DNA of 64,000 nt, taken from NCBI GenBank assembly GCA_963921425.1, contig OY992838.1, positions 21,666,712-21,730,711 on the forward strand, read 5' to 3'. The position numbers and the translations under genes were made by a program. This document shows, one piece after another, positions 48,861-62,673 of this stretch. Every line of letters starts with the position of its first letter. Within the stretch, counting starts at the first letter, position 1. The notes beneath the pieces were generated by a model. That model was given only the letters and a program-made list of their open reading frames with translations, did not search any database and was not told the DNA's origin. This DNA is from Dryas octopetala. Its lineage: Eukaryota > Streptophyta > Magnoliopsida > Rosales > Rosaceae.

Positions 48861-49568
48861 GAAAAAAATAAATTTTTTTTTTTTTTTTTGCTGAATAGGA
48901 GCAGCAAGTGGATGCTTCCACCGAACTCAGTATAGTTGAAGGAAGGTGCAATTTTGACTACACCAATGAATTCACAACAGCGGAGGTAAACATTGTTTGT
49001 ATGGCCGGGAATTATGATTTATGCATACCTAAATATGAATTGTAAATAATATATATAATTATCATGTGTAGGTGTTTCAAAGTAAGGATTCAATGGTTAG
49101 TTGGATTCGTGCACAAGGAAAAAGGAACAACATGGTAATTGTCATTAGAAGGTCTGATGCAGGCGGGGTTCGTGGTAAGAGAGCTTGGATCAAATTTGCT
49201 TGTGAGAGAAATGGTCAATATGAGCCAAATAGATCAAGAAAGTCATCAAAGTCAGATTCAGGCGACCAAACATCCGATGCTGCTAGCCGTAAGCAACCGG
49301 TTTCTGATGACTCTAAGGACACCCGTTCGAAGAAATGTGGATGTCCATTCTCGTTGAAGGCGGTGAACACTGGATGTGGTAATCAATGGGAGTTGGAGGT
49401 TGCATGTGGAGTGTATAACCATGTAGTTTCAGAGTATATTGAAGGGCATTCATTCGCAGGCAGATTAACTGAAGAAGAGAATTCATTGTTAGTGGCTTTG
49501 TCCAAGACTTTGGTGAAACCGAAAGATATATTGAAGACCATAAAAAGTAAGAATCCACAGAATACATC

Positions 49569-49956
49569 TGTAATGTCCAAAAAAAAAAAATAATAAATAA
49601 TAATAATAATAATATTTATGGGCTTTAAAAATTTGGGTTAAACTTCTAAGTTTGGGCTTTAGCCCAATTGTTTTACAAGAGATGAAAAGCCCAACTTAAA
49701 AAAAAAAAAAAAAAAAAAAATATCTGAAAGGGTTTGAAGATAATCACCAACGCCATTAGCTTTCTCAAAACTAGCACACCTAAGCTTTGATCAAGGGTGG
49801 TGATTCCTTTAGGGATAATCCTTATCTAAATAATCATTAGATACATCCCCTTAACTGAAGATGCTTGCCAATTAGACTATAAGAATAGTCTTGAGCAACA
49901 AAAAGAGCAGCACAAAGAAACTGAACAGAGGAGACAAAGAAGAAACCCGAGAGAAA

Positions 49957-50027
<71 letters not shown>

Positions 50028-52019
50028 CTAGAAAGAGTTAGAGAAGGAGAGGTTAGAAACTCTATAAAGGTTAGAAATTGAAATTTTTATCTTAAAAGTT
50101 TTTCTTTAAAATTTTCCATAAACTAACCTCTCTTAGTCTCTGTGTTTTTCTTTACTGTAGGAACTCACAGCTTTTAGCCTCTCTAGAACTCAAGGGGGGT
50201 ATAAAAAGGTGAGCTTAAGGAACCCATGGAAACATGGGTGTCCTTAACAAATTTTTTCAAAACTTGTTGTTTTATAATTTTATTTACATGCCTTTCTTTT
50301 ATGTTGTAAAACTAAAATTTGGTTGTAGATAGTCTTATTATAGCCTTAGAAACATGATTTACGGTTTGGAATTGAAGGAAAATGAAAAACAAAGGAATAT
50401 GGAAAATCTGGAAATTTTTCCAGAAAATTCGCATGTTTGTGTGGCCTCCTTTCGAGCCTTATAACTTGAGTTTTAACAGTCCGTTTTTCATGTTCTTTAT
50501 ATGGTTGTAAAGAGGTGATGCAGGGCTTTAAAACAAGTATAAGTTTGCTCAATTTGGTGAACGTTTGATAGGTCAAAAGTCGAGTCAAAAATGAGATAAA
50601 AAAACTGGAAATCTGGGAAAAAACAGGGGCTGTTTAAAGTGACGATGAACAGTGCCCGGCCAGCCACCCCACTCGCACCGCCGGCGCGTGGTGGCGCGTG
50701 CGGCTGTTTCCGGCGACCTTTTTCGCCCAATTTTCACCCTCCTAACTCTATTTTTTGATACGAGTCCAATGGTATAAGCTTCGCGTCAATCCGACACCTC
50801 TAAGTGAGAGTGTGAGTTACACTCTCCTTAAAAAGAGAGTGAAATAAATTTAAATCTAATTAAGTTATATCTAAACTATATTTTTTTAAACTTTTAGACC
50901 CGAACACATAGGAACGGACCAAGAAGGAACTCGATCTCAAGAGATTAAGGTAGGGTCTCTATTTCCCCAATGATTGGACTATATTACAATTAATCCTTGT
51001 GTCATGTTGTGTGATTTATTTTCTTGTGATAATTTATCTTTATTACTTGTGATGTTATTTCTTCATTAAATGTATCAAGTGCACTATATTTGTGAATAAG
51101 CTTTTATTATTAATCTTGTGTGTGCACTGTGAAATTCCTAAGTTTGTGATATTTATTATTATGCATGTACTATTTAATTTCTCTATACATGCATTAATGT
51201 TTATCTTTACATGCATAATCACAAGTGCATAAGGAAAGTGTGATTGTGAACAAGGTTAAGAAAATGATTAATTGAGACACCAAGAAGAGAGGGAGATGAA
51301 CTTGGTGGTCTTGTGATTTATTAGAGATACCATGGAGAAAGGGAGATGTACCTGGTGATCTCATGATTTGTGGAAGAATTATTGAAGAAAAAGTGGAATT
51401 AATTATATTCAAAATATTTGGGCTTAAGGGACGGACGGGTGTTGGCTCATACTTGGGACATTCGGGGCCACAGTGGAAGGATGCACGGTATGGGACGTGT
51501 AGGCCTGTTTGTCTTGGGTATGTGTCAACGGGAATGGTTAAGGAGTGAGTACACACATTCTCATTGCATATAATTGAAATTATTATCTGTATTTATTTTC
51601 TTTTACTGAGACATTGATTAAATGTGATAACTGGCCATGAGGGATCAATATACCCTACTGAGCCTTAAAAGCTCACACCCTAATAAATCATGCAGGTGAC
51701 GGAAATATGACCAATGATGTGGAATACCCAAGGGAAATTTAGAGAATTTGCTGGAGTACTATGTTTTGTTTGTTTAACAATACATTGTAATATATAAGAA
51801 GATGAACATCTAGTGTGGTACTCTTGGAATAGTATTTTGCTAAATAAAGTCTATTCTTCATTTTCACTTTACTTAGTCTCTTCAATTATTTTATATTATT
51901 TTATTTTTATTTTTCTTCTCACGTCTTAATTGTAGAAAAATTTTTATTAATATGCGATTAAGACGTAAGTCACGCTTCACTCCTAGATATTAGATTTTAT
52001 TCAGGATTGGGGTGTGACA
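49569..52019 (+). repeat. 5' LTR of the chromovirus
   Basis: Starts TGTAATGTCC and ends GGGGTGTGACA. It contains an A-run, a GA microsatellite (about 49965-50023) and a GC-richer patch near 50650-50710. The match to the 3' LTR is near-perfect. Confidence 0.95.
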
Positions 52020-52022
52020 AGT

Positions 52023-52034
52023 TGGTATCAGAGC
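52023..52034 (+). other. Primer-binding site (initiator tRNA-Met)
   Basis: TGGTATCAGAGC, three bases after the 5' LTR, complementary to the 3' end of plant initiator tRNA-Met. Confidence 0.9.
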
Positions 52035-52208
52035 TTATAGGTTTGAGAAATGGGACAAATTGAGTAGGATTATATTTCATCTACGATTTTAAAAGGTAAA
52101 AGAAATAATATATGTATGTATATGATTGATTTTTGTTTGCTGTTTGTATTCAATATTTATTTGTTTATGTTCTACTAACCCTATGGACAAATTAATTATG
52201 TTGACAGT

Positions 52209-52643
52209 ATGGATGTAATTGAAGGAATGGATAGATGGGGGGGTTATCGCATCGGTCCTGAGGGGATAGCTCCTCTTAACCAAGCGGTATATGATGAAGC
52301 GGTCAATCAGGATGCTCGTAACTTTTTGATTAATGAGATTAGAGATATCTTGATTTTGTTTCCTCACCTTGCACCGGCATCTCAAAGGGAGATGGTTCGA
52401 CACAGTGTAAGAGGACAGGCTCGGGCTTTAGTTGGGGCATTAGAGTTGGCTATGGATGATGAGATTTATGAGATTTCCCGTGAGATAGCAGTAGCACAAA
52501 ATTTACATGCAGAACAACAGGTTATGGAAGCAATACCTATAGCAGCAGTGGCACCTGTGACAGAGATTTCTACAGAGTTAGCTTGTGGCGAGCCACACAC
52601 ACCCCCACCACCAGTCACAGATGATAGTTCTGACGACGAGTAG
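52209..52643 (+). CDS. Small upstream ORF of the chromovirus, unknown function
   Basis: A 144-aa ORF lies between the primer site and gag-pol, separated from gag by about 300 bp. It is rich in acidic residues, begins MDVIEGMDRWGGYRIGPEG and ends in a Pro-rich, then Ser/Asp/Glu, acidic tail (PPPPVTDDSSDDE). I recognise no domain. It may be a lineage-specific extra protein, or a leader ORF. Confidence 0.5.
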   Translation: MDVIEGMDRWGGYRIGPEGIAPLNQAVYDEAVNQDARNFLINEIRDILILFPHLAPASQREMVRHSVRGQARALVGALELAMDDEIYEISREIAVAQNLHAEQQVMEAIPIAAVAPVTEISTELACGEPHTPPPPVTDDSSDDE

Positions 52644-52947
52644 GATAGAGTGCACTAAAAAAATTACTTAAAGATGACCATATTTAGGGGGGTTGATTTT
52701 GGCAACTGGAAATATTTTGGTGGAAATATTTTGGGGAATGTTTTGGAAATATTTTTGACTTAGATACTAGGATAATGAAAATGGAAGGTAGGAGTTGTAA
52801 AAAAATGACAAAGTAAAAAAAAAAAAAAAAGATACCTGGATTTCTAACTATAATATTAAATGGTTGTTTACCCTTTTTGTGGTGTGGTTATAGATTATAT
52901 ATGTATTTGCGGTAAATAAGTTTGGAAATTATTTTATATTTGTAGAA

Positions 52948-55900
52948 ATGCTAACTAGCATTAACTCTTATTCTATTAAGATGGCTGGAGAAGCAGAGGA
53001 TGCGAACCACGTGTTGAATGGAAACGATGGAGTAATCGCCGCTATTCAAGACATGGCAAATGCGATTCGTGAAAGCAATCGAGGACGTCACGTAGAAGAT
53101 GAAGTGGAACGAGTCATGCGAATTCAAGCAGAATTTCGAAAATCTCGACCCCCTGTCTTTAAAGGTATACCAGATCCAATAGTAGCAGAAGAATGGTTAC
53201 GTCAAATCAGAAGAAGTATGATGAATCAGAGGGTACCAGAAGGACTACGAGTAACTATTGCCAGTTCTTATCTTGAGGGACAGGCATATCATTGGTGGGA
53301 ATCAGTTCAAGGGATGCAAGACACAGAAAATATGACTTGGCAAGAGTTTGAGAGGATCTTCCTTGAAAAATATTTTCCTGGAGTTGTACGAGAAGCAAAA
53401 GCACGTGAATTCATGTACCTTCTCCAAAGGGAAATGACTGTGGTCCAGTATCAAGCCAAATTTGAAGAACTATCACGTTTTGCGCTTTACATGATACCTG
53501 ATGATGCTACAAAAGCAAAAAGGTTTGAGGAAGGTCTTCGACCTGCAATCAAAGAAAAAGTGAATATTCTCAAATTAACTCGTTATGCAGATGTCGTAGA
53601 TCGAGCACTTATAGCTGAACGAAGTACTCCAGAGGTAAGGAAAAATTGGATTCATAAGAATGCAAGTGGAGGACCAAGCAGCAAGCGCCCAAGGTTTGGA
53701 CCTTCTCAACTTCCGCCACCAAGATCAAATGTGGTGAACCGAGACTCAATAATTTGCTATCACTGCCGGCAAGCTGGGCATTCCCAACGATTCTGTCCAC
53801 AATTGCAGACATACCAGGCTCCTCACGCACCTCAATTCCAATACCGTACTCCGTACCCGCCACAACAGAACCAATGGAGGCCACCGATGGTACAACAGCC
53901 ACCACGTCCCGGAAGACAACCCACTCAAATAAGACCTAAACCTCCACCTGGTATAAAACGTTCTGAACAACCTGCCCAGGCAAGAGTGTATGCTATGGGA
54001 GCAAAGGCAGAATCAATAGAACCAGAGATGGTGGAAGGTACATTCCTAGTATTTAATTCTTGGGCTAAAATATTGTTTGACTCTGGCGCTACACATTCTT
54101 TCATCTCAAAGTCATTTGCATCCATCCTTGAGTTAGAATCTGAATTCATGAATTTTCCACTGAAAGTTGGGTCTCCGTTAGGAGGTGCTAGAAAAATTGA
54201 TAGAATATGTAAAAATTGCATGATAGAAATAGCGGGTCATAAAGTATATTTTGATTTGATGATAATGGACATGTCGGAGTACGATATCATCCTCGGAATG
54301 GATTGGCTCACACAATACCAAGTTATTATCGACTGTAGAAGAAAAATGGTAACGGTAAGTACATCGGATGGACAAACATTTAAATTTTACGGGGATAGGG
54401 AAACTCACCATCCTAGATTAACTGTTAACTTAAAAGAGGATGACTTTAGGAGCTTAATCGCTAACCTCAAGATCGAAAAAGAAGATGGACCGCAGATTGA
54501 ATTCATCCCAGTGGTGCAAGTATACGAAGATGTATTTCCAGATGATTTGCCCGGATTACCCCCGAAAAGAGAAATAGAGTTCACCATAGAAGTTTATCCA
54601 GGCACATCACCTATCTCTATACCTCCACATCGAATGGCACCGGCAGAGCTTAAGGAGCTGAAGACTCAACTTCAGGAATTGCAAGAAAAAGGGTTCATTC
54701 GTCCCAGCACATCACCATGGGGTGCACCAGCTCTTTTCGTGAAGAAGAAAGACGGATCTCTCAGGATGTGTATCGACTACCGCCAGCTGAATAGAGTCAC
54801 AATAAAGAACAAATACCCGCTGCCTCGGATCGATGATTTATTTGATCAACTAAGAGGATCTTGTTTCTTTTCCAAGATAGACCTTCGATCTGGATACCAC
54901 CAGCTTCGTATCAAGGAGGAAGATGTACCAAAGACAGCCTTTCGAACTCGATACGGGCATTACGAATTCTTGGTGATGCCATTCGGCTTAACGAACGCAC
55001 CAGCAGCTTTCATGGATATGATGAACCGAATTTTTCGACCTTACCTGGATCGGTTCGTGATCGTATTCATCGATGACATCCTCGTCTATTCCTCATCTAA
55101 AGAAGAGCATGAACAACACTTGCATTACGTCTTACAAACGCTGAGAGAACACAAGTTATATGCCAAGCTTAGCAAATGTGAGTTTTGGCTAACAGAGGTA
55201 AAATTTTTAGGGCATGTGATTTCTAAAGAAGGTATATCAGTAGATTCTTCCAAAGTTGATGCAGTGTTGAAATGGAATCAACCAAAAAATGTCACTGAAA
55301 TACGGAGTTTCCTTGGGCTAGCCGGCTACTACAGAAGATTCATAAAAGATTTCTCCCGACTCGCTGCCCCAATGACAAAGTTGACACGTAAGGGGGCAAA
55401 GTTCGAGTGGAACGAGGAGTGCGAGAATTCATTCCAGGAACTAAAAATGCGATTAACCACTGCTCCAGTACTAATCATTCCTGAGCGAGGTGTAGGCTAT
55501 GTAGTATACACTGATGCTTCCTTACAAGGATTAGGAGGTGTCTTAATGCAATCTGACAAGGTCATAGCCTATACTTCTCGACAACTAAAGTCACATGAAA
55601 AGAATTATCCTGCACACGATTTGGAGCTTGCAGCTATTATTCATGCTTTGAAGGTATGGCGATATTACTTATATGGCGAACGTTTTGAACTTTATTCCGA
55701 TCACAAAAGTTTGAAGTACCTTTTCTCGCAAAAGGAGCTTAACTTGAGACAACGAAGATGGATGGAGTATTTAGAAGACTATGATTTTGGACTATATTAT
55801 CACCCAGGAAAAGCTAACGTAGTCGCAGATGCATTGAGTAGAAAATCTCAAGGAACGGTGGGAAGCTTACGGATTCAGAAGTGGAAGGTTGTAGAAGCCA

Positions 55901-57450
55901 TTCGTGAATATAATCTATACGTTGACGCCAATAACAATGATGCTTATCTTTGCAACTTAATTGCTCAACCAAGCTTAAAGGAAAAAGTCATTGAAAAGCA
56001 ACAAGAAGATGCATTCTGCAAATCCATACGTGAAAAGCTCGCTGCAGAAGATGAAAATAAAGGATGGACCGTTCCAAAAGACGGTGGATTAAGATACCTG
56101 GGAAGGATATACGTGCCTGAAGTCCCGAATTTGCGAGACGAAGTACTACATGAAGCTCATTTTTCTACCTACACCATCCATCCAGGTAGCACTAAGATGT
56201 ATCACGATCTACGACGACAATACTGGTGGAAGGGCATGAAAAAAGAAATAGCGACTTATGTTGCAAAGTGCCTCACGTGCCAACAGGTGAAAGCAGAACA
56301 CCAAAAACCAGCAGGGATGCTCCAACCACTACCTGTAGCTGAATGGAAATGGGATAACATCACAATGGACTTCGTGACGGGGCTACCGCGATCGTCAAAG
56401 GGACGAGATGCTGTATGGGTTATTGTAGATCGTTTAACCAAATCTGCTCATTTTCTACCCGTAAAAACCACTGATTCCACCGAAACATTGGGAAAGCTAT
56501 ACATTAGGGAGATAGTAAGACTACACGGAATCCCAATTTCGATCGTTTCAGACAGAGATTCTAAATTCACTTCTCGATTATGGGGAAGTTTACAGCATGC
56601 ACTTGGAACGAAACTGAACCTCAGCAGCGCTTTTCATCCCCAAACTGACGGACAGTCTGAGAGAACTATCCAAATTTTGGAAGACATGTTGAGGGCATGC
56701 ATACTAGATTTTCAAGGAAATTGGGAAGACCACCTACCATTAGCAGAATTTGCCTATAACAACAGCTACCAGTCTAGCATAGGGATGGCACCCTATGAAG
56801 CACTCTATGGAAGACCTTGTAGATCGCCTTTGTGTTGGGCTGAAGTGGGAGAAGATATTTTGTTAGGACCAGACTTGGTCCAAGAAGCCACAGAGAAGAT
56901 AAAGATCATCAGACAACGCTTGCTTACTGCTCAAAGTCGGCAAAAAAATTATGCAGACCGACGAAGAAGGCCACTAGAATACAACGTGGGCGATCATGTT
57001 TTTCTCAAAGTCTCGCCACGACGCGGAGTCAAGAGGTTTGGGAAATCTGGGAAACTTGCTCCAAGATTTATCGGACCGTTTGAAATTCTCGAACGGATTG
57101 GAGAGGTAGCATATCGATTAGCATTACCTCCCCAACTCTCTAGTATCCATAATGTTTTTCATATATCTATGCTTCGGAAGTATGAACCAGATCCAGCACA
57201 CGTTTTGGACTGGGGAGAACTCAGCGTTGATGAGCAAGTATCTTTTGAAGATCGACCAATTCAGATACTCGATCACAAAGAACAAGTTTTGCGCACAAAG
57301 ACCATTCCATTAGTCAAGGTTTTGTGGCAACATGGGAATGTAGAAGAAGCTACATGGGAATTAGAATCTGACATGCGCAAAAAATATCCAGAGATTTTTG
57401 ACACAGGTACGTCTAAATTTCGAGGACGAAATTTTTTTTTAGGTGGGTAG
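52948..57450 (+). CDS. gag-pol polyprotein of the chromovirus
   Basis: A single 1500-aa ORF with the Ty3/gypsy order. Gag is at about residues 50-250, a CCHC zinc knuckle about 270, aspartic protease about 370, reverse transcriptase about 545-720, RNase H about 850-960, the integrase zinc domain about 1065-1115, the integrase core about 1130-1290, and a C-terminal chromodomain-like segment about 1440-1485. The order protease, RT, RNase H, integrase places it in Ty3/gypsy and the tail in the chromoviruses. It ends just before the 3' LTR. Confidence 0.95.
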   Translation: MLTSINSYSIKMAGEAEDANHVLNGNDGVIAAIQDMANAIRESNRGRHVEDEVERVMRIQAEFRKSRPPVFKGIPDPIVAEEWLRQIRRSMMNQRVPEGLRVTIASSYLEGQAYHWWESVQGMQDTENMTWQEFERIFLEKYFPGVVREAKAREFMYLLQREMTVVQYQAKFEELSRFALYMIPDDATKAKRFEEGLRPAIKEKVNILKLTRYADVVDRALIAERSTPEVRKNWIHKNASGGPSSKRPRFGPSQLPPPRSNVVNRDSIICYHCRQAGHSQRFCPQLQTYQAPHAPQFQYRTPYPPQQNQWRPPMVQQPPRPGRQPTQIRPKPPPGIKRSEQPAQARVYAMGAKAESIEPEMVEGTFLVFNSWAKILFDSGATHSFISKSFASILELESEFMNFPLKVGSPLGGARKIDRICKNCMIEIAGHKVYFDLMIMDMSEYDIILGMDWLTQYQVIIDCRRKMVTVSTSDGQTFKFYGDRETHHPRLTVNLKEDDFRSLIANLKIEKEDGPQIEFIPVVQVYEDVFPDDLPGLPPKREIEFTIEVYPGTSPISIPPHRMAPAELKELKTQLQELQEKGFIRPSTSPWGAPALFVKKKDGSLRMCIDYRQLNRVTIKNKYPLPRIDDLFDQLRGSCFFSKIDLRSGYHQLRIKEEDVPKTAFRTRYGHYEFLVMPFGLTNAPAAFMDMMNRIFRPYLDRFVIVFIDDILVYSSSKEEHEQHLHYVLQTLREHKLYAKLSKCEFWLTEVKFLGHVISKEGISVDSSKVDAVLKWNQPKNVTEIRSFLGLAGYYRRFIKDFSRLAAPMTKLTRKGAKFEWNEECENSFQELKMRLTTAPVLIIPERGVGYVVYTDASLQGLGGVLMQSDKVIAYTSRQLKSHEKNYPAHDLELAAIIHALKVWRYYLYGERFELYSDHKSLKYLFSQKELNLRQRRWMEYLEDYDFGLYYHPGKANVVADALSRKSQGTVGSLRIQKWKVVEAIREYNLYVDANNNDAYLCNLIAQPSLKEKVIEKQQEDAFCKSIREKLAAEDENKGWTVPKDGGLRYLGRIYVPEVPNLRDEVLHEAHFSTYTIHPGSTKMYHDLRRQYWWKGMKKEIATYVAKCLTCQQVKAEHQKPAGMLQPLPVAEWKWDNITMDFVTGLPRSSKGRDAVWVIVDRLTKSAHFLPVKTTDSTETLGKLYIREIVRLHGIPISIVSDRDSKFTSRLWGSLQHALGTKLNLSSAFHPQTDGQSERTIQILEDMLRACILDFQGNWEDHLPLAEFAYNNSYQSSIGMAPYEALYGRPCRSPLCWAEVGEDILLGPDLVQEATEKIKIIRQRLLTAQSRQKNYADRRRRPLEYNVGDHVFLKVSPRRGVKRFGKSGKLAPRFIGPFEILERIGEVAYRLALPPQLSSIHNVFHISMLRKYEPDPAHVLDWGELSVDEQVSFEDRPIQILDHKEQVLRTKTIPLVKVLWQHGNVEEATWELESDMRKKYPEIFDTGTSKFRGRNFFLGG

Positions 57451-57452
57451 AT

Positions 57453-57830
57453 TGTAATGTCCAAAATAAATAATAATAATAATAATATTTATGGGCTTTA
57501 AAAATTTGGGTTAAACTTCTAAGTTTGGGCTTTAGCCCAATTGTTTTACAAGAGATGAAAAGCCCAACTTAAAAAAAAAAAAAAAAAAAAAAAATATCTG
57601 AAAGGGTTTGAAGATAATCACCAACGCCATTAGCTTTCTCAAAACTAGCACACCTAAGCTTTGATCAAGGGTGGTGATTCCTTTAGGGATAATCCTTATC
57701 TAAATAATCATTAGATACATCCCCTTAACTGAAGATGCTTGCCAATTAGACTATAAGAATAGTCTTGAGCAACAAAAAGAGCAGCACAAAGAAACTGAAC
57801 AGAGGAGACAAAGAAGAAACCCGAGAGAAA

Positions 57831-57901
<71 letters not shown>

Positions 57902-59893
57902 CTAGAAAGAGTTAGAGAAGGAGAGGTTAGAAACTCTATAAAGGTTAGAAATTGAAATTTTTATCTTAAAAGTTTTTCTTTAAAATTTTCCATAAACTAA
58001 CCTCTCTTAGTCTCTGTGTTTTTCTTTACTGTAGGAACTCACAGCTTTTAGCCTCTCTAGAACTCAAGGGGGGTATAAAAAGGTGAGCTTAAGGAACCCA
58101 TGGAAACATGGGTGTCCTTAACAAATTTTTTCAAAACTTGTTGTTTTATAATTTTATTTACATGCCTTTCTTTTATGTTGTAAAACTAAAATTTGGTTGT
58201 AGATAGTCTTATTATAGCCTTAGAAACATGATTTACGGTTTGGAATTGAAGGAAAATGAAAAACAAAGGAATATGGAAAATCTGGAAATTTTTCCAGAAA
58301 ATTCGCATGTTTGTGTGGCCTCCTTTCGAGCCTTATAACTTGAGTTTTAACAGTCCGTTTTTCATGTTCTTTATATGGTTGTAAAGAGGTGATGCAGGGC
58401 TTTAAAACAAGTATAAGTTTGCTCAATTTGGTGAACGTTTGATAGGTCAAAAGTCGAGTCAAAAATGAGATAAAAAAACTGGAAATCTGGGAAAAAACAG
58501 GGGCTGTTTAAAGTGACGATGAACAGTGCCCGGCCAGCCACCCCACTCGCACCGCCGGCGCGTGGTGGCGCGTGCGGCTGTTTCCGGCGACCTTTTTCGC
58601 CCAATTTTCACCCTCCTAACTCTATTTTTTGATACGAGTCCAATGGTATAAGCTTCGCGTCAATCCGACACCTCTAAGTGAGAGTGTGAGTTACACTCTC
58701 CTTAAAAAGAGAGTGAAATAAATTTAAATCTAATTAAGTTATATCTAAACTATATTTTTTTAAACTTTTAGACCCGAACACATAGGAACGGACCAAGAAG
58801 GAACTCGATCTCAAGAGATTAAGGTAGGGTCTCTATTTCCCCAATGATTGGACTATATTACAATTAATCCTTGTGTCATGTTGTGTGATTTATTTTCTTG
58901 TGATAATTTATCTTTATTACTTGTGATGTTATTTCTTCATTAAATGTATCAAGTGCACTATATTTGTGAATAAGCTTTTATTATTAATCTTGTGTGTGCA
59001 CTGTGAAATTCCTAAGTTTGTGATATTTATTATTATGCATGTACTATTTAATTTCTCTATACATGCATTAATGTTTATCTTTACATGCATAATCACAAGT
59101 GCATAAGGAAAGTGTGATTGTGAACAAGGTTAAGAAAATGATTAATTGAGACACCAAGAAGAGAGGGAGATGAACTTGGTGGTCTTGTGATTTATTAGAG
59201 ATACCATGGAGAAAGGGAGATGTACCTGGTGATCTCATGATTTGTGGAAGAATTATTGAAGAAAAAGTGGAATTAATTATATTCAAAATATTTGGGCTTA
59301 AGGGACGGACGGGTGTTGGCTCATACTTGGGACATTCGGGGCCACAGTGGAAGGATGCACGGTATGGGACGTGTAGGCCTGTTTGTCTTGGGTATGTGTC
59401 AACGGGAATGGTTAAGGAGTGAGTACACACATTCTCATTGCATATAATTGAAATTATTATCTGTATTTATTTTCTTTTACTGAGACATTGATTAAATGTG
59501 ATAACTGGCCATGAGGGATCAATATACCCTACTGAGCCTTAAAAGCTCACACCCTAATAAATCATGCAGGTGACGGAAATATGACCAATGATGTGGAATA
59601 CCCAAGGGAAATTTAGAGAATTTGCTGGAGTACTATGTTTTGTTTGTTTAACAATACATTGTAATATATAAGAAGATGAACATCTAGTGTGGTACTCTTG
59701 GAATAGTATTTTGCTAAATAAAGTCTATTCTTCATTTTCACTTTACTTAGTCTCTTCAATTATTTTATATTATTTTATTTTTATTTTTCTTCTCACGTCT
59801 TAATTGTAGAAAAATTTTTATTAATATGCGATTAAGACGTAAGTCACGCTTCACTCCTAGATATTAGATTTTATTCAGGATTGGGGTGTGACA
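57453..59893 (+). repeat. 3' LTR of the chromovirus
   Basis: 2,441 bp with the same ends as the 5' LTR. Apparent differences are confined mainly to simple-repeat lengths. Confidence 0.95.
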
Positions 59894-62260
59894 ACATCAA
59901 TCATCAAGACAGTATACATTGCCAGGCAAAAACATAGGGTCATCGAGAGGGCCGGTAGATCAGAGATGCAAGTATTGCTAACTAAGCTGAGAGAACATAA
60001 TTATGTTGAGTGGCATAGAAGTTCTGATGATGTGTGACTGACCTGTTTTTGGACTCATCCTGAGAGTGTTGATATATTACGTGCATTTCTGCATGTACTG
60101 ATAATGGATTGCACTTATAAGACTAATAGGTACCGTTGGCCACTTTTTGAGATTGTGGGTGTGACTTCCACTAGCATGACATTCTCTGTTGCATTCGCTT
60201 ATATATGTTCTGAGAAGGAGGATAATTATACATGGGCTTTGGGTTGAGTACGGTCTTTATTGAATGATGACTGTCTTCCTAACGTGATTGTCACGGATCG
60301 GGAACTAGCACTCATGTCTGCAATCCCTAAAGTGTTTCCTAGTGCCAGACATTTATTGTGTAGATGGCACATTAGCAAAAATGTGTTGAAAAATTGCAGG
60401 AAGTTGTTTGTTACGGTTGACCATTGGGAGAAGTTTAATGGTGCTTGGAATTGTTTGGTTGGATCGGAGAGCGAGGATGAGTATGTGAGTCGTTTGCGTG
60501 ACATGGAAACCAACTTTTGTTCATACGCCGGAGCTATTGAGTACATTAAGGATAGTTGGTTGATACCTTATAAGGAGAGGTTTGTGGCTGCATGGACAGA
60601 TGCTTGTATGCACCTTGGTAACACCACTTCGAACAAGTAGTCTATTTTTGTTATCATTGACTTGTTATATGCTTAGACACACATACTAACTTCTTGTTAC
60701 GAACAGGGCTGAAAGTGCACATTCAAGGTTAAAGAAGGAACTTGGCACTAGTCAGCTTAGTTTTGAGTTATCATGGCAGCATATTCATACATTGATAGAG
60801 TTGCAGCATACACACATTAAGGCATCATTTGAGAAAAGCCGTTGTTTTATCCAGCATAGTGTCAGGAAACATGAGGAGATGAAGGAATTGTTAGGCTATG
60901 TATCAGATACAGCATTGAATATAATTGGTTGTGAGATAAGGAGGTACCTTCACTAACTAACCTTCATTGGACGCATTAAACACTTATTTAGTTTGTACCA
61001 ATAATTTATTCACTTCTTTCATATTGTACAGGGCTGAATGGATTGGAGGTGCCTTACCATGTGATTGCACCATTCGTCGGACACACGAGTTGCCATGTGC
61101 ACATGAGATTTTGTCGTATAGACGACGTAACCGGCCTATTCCACTTGACTCCCTTCATCCTTATTGGAGAAAGTTGGATTACAATAGGGAACCGGAGGTC
61201 ACAAAACTCTCAGATCCTCCAGTTAATGCCACAGTAGATAGACTAATAAAATGGATGGAAGAGCAAGATGCAGACACCCAGAAGCACATAAGTTTGAAGT
61301 TAGAAGAGCTTATGAATCCAAGTTCCACTACTCTGAGAGAATCACAAGTGAAGACCACGACTAGGGGCCGCCCAAGTAAAGCTGAAACCTCTACTAGGCG
61401 TTTGCCATCTGCATTTGAGTACGTACTTTCCGGTTGTGACAGTCATTCACCCTCACCGTCCATTGGCAATGTTGGATGTAGCTCGCCAAAAAAGAAACTA
61501 AAAAAACGGGCCAACAAAGTGAAGACGAGTTCGCCCATTCCATTTGCTCAGCCACATCGGTATATAGACCAGTTTCAACCCATCATGAGACCGTACATTT
61601 CTGGTGTAACCGACGTCTTACCAGATGGTAATTGTGGATATAGAGTTGTAGCTGCAGCTATGGGATTTGGAGTGGATGCTTGGCGAAAGGTACGCACAGA
61701 CTTATCCAGGACACTGCTACATACACCGGCTTTGTTTGAGTCAGTTTTCCATGTGCGCGAGCGAGTTATGGAGTTTCAGAGGGTACTTGACTATTTTGAT
61801 GACACCCCTGCACCCAGAGATCATTGGATGACTATGCCCGAGATGGGATATATTATCGCCACATGTTATGGTGTAACCGTGATCCATTTATGTAGATCGT
61901 TATGCCTTACGTGTCTCCCACTATATGCACACTCAGAAGCACATCAGGACGTTGAGCTCCGTGAGATTTGCATTGGTTTTGTCAACGGTGATCATTTTGT
62001 ACAGGTACGGCTATAAATTGTGTAATTGTAAATTTATAGTAGAAAAATTGTCATTGCTAAGTTATTCACTTAATTAATATGTGTAGGTACACTTGTCCCC
62101 GGGCCATCCTATGCCACCTATTTCAGATGATTGGCATAAACATGCCGACGCGTATGCCGCACGTGGTTGGTACATTGGATATCAAAATCGCCTTGAGGAG
62201 TTCAAGCGAATTAATGGTGACGTGCCTACGCCGGAAATTGTGTCTCTTGATAATGATTGA

Positions 62261-62673
62261 ATTTCAACTTAATTAAATCTAGTGATTTTTTTTTAACTTT
62301 TATGGCGTACGTACCATGTATGTGGGATGATATTAACCTTTATTAGATCTTGACTCATGCATAATATTATCATAATATGTGGTGCTCCAATATTTGTTCG
62401 GATTGTTTTTATGCAATTTCAAAGTCACTAAATTAAGATGCTCCAATTTTAGCCAAAATAAAAAACAGAAGGTCCTAATTACAAATAACCCTCATAATTA
62501 GTCATTAACTTTTGGCCCTTGTGTTCATTATAGTCCATGCTACCTACGAGTTATCATGCCACCATTTTCTTACATTTACCTAAAATCAACTTGTCCATAA
62601 TCCATGTCTGCCAACCAATTATAATTCATGTCCATAAAATGACAGCCATATCAAAAAAACTTCTGCGTACTAT
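62261..62673. other. Spacer between the convergent transposase and PMD genes of MULE B
   Basis: 413 bp of AT-rich DNA without coding sequence. It must hold the 3' ends of both transcripts. Unlike copy A, no clear TTCGG palindromes are seen here. Confidence 0.6.

Larger units (their letters stand above)
49569..59893 (+). mobile_element. Ty3/gypsy chromovirus (Tekay/Del-like), whole-looking
   Basis: A 10,325-bp element with two LTRs of about 2.45 kb (TG...CA), flanked by a perfect 5-bp duplication ACATC (49564-49568 and 59894-59898). It has a tRNA-Met primer site, a small upstream ORF and one long gag-pol ORF. Long LTRs and a C-terminal chromodomain-like tail fit the Tekay/Del clade. By eye the two LTRs differ almost only in homopolymer and GA-tract length, so the insertion is very recent. 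The copy looks whole, with no obvious break in the main ORF. It lies in exon 3 of the MULE B transposase. Confidence 0.92.
48294..62260 (+). pseudogene. MULE transposase fused to an OTU-type cysteine protease domain (copy B)
   Basis: Exons are 48294-48332, 48899-48985, 49072-49568 (resuming at 59899 after the retroelement), 60707-60943, 61032-62004 and 62087-62260. They add up to 915 codons in one phase. In order there is a Cys/His-rich N-terminal region ending in the conserved EGHSFAGRLTEEE, then a DDE transposase core (IMDCTYKTNRYRWPLF, VIVTDRELALM, RWHISKN). A SWIM zinc motif (CDCTIRRTHELPCAH), a basic linker and an OTU-like domain (DGNCGYR with its Cys, VNGDHFVQV with its His) follow. Two TGA codons (60035-60037 and 60245-60247) and the retroelement insertion disable it. 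Copy A has an AGA Arg codon at the second position. Whether the OTU part removes ubiquitin is not known. Confidence 0.8.

Noticed and set aside
50346-51556. LTR-internal frames that appear twice in the window (again at 58220-59430)
   Set aside because: Duplicated only because the two LTRs are copies; there are no conserved domains and the frames cover regulatory LTR sequence.
53609-54587. Minus-strand frames under gag-pol
   Set aside because: They are antisense shadows of the long polyprotein ORF.
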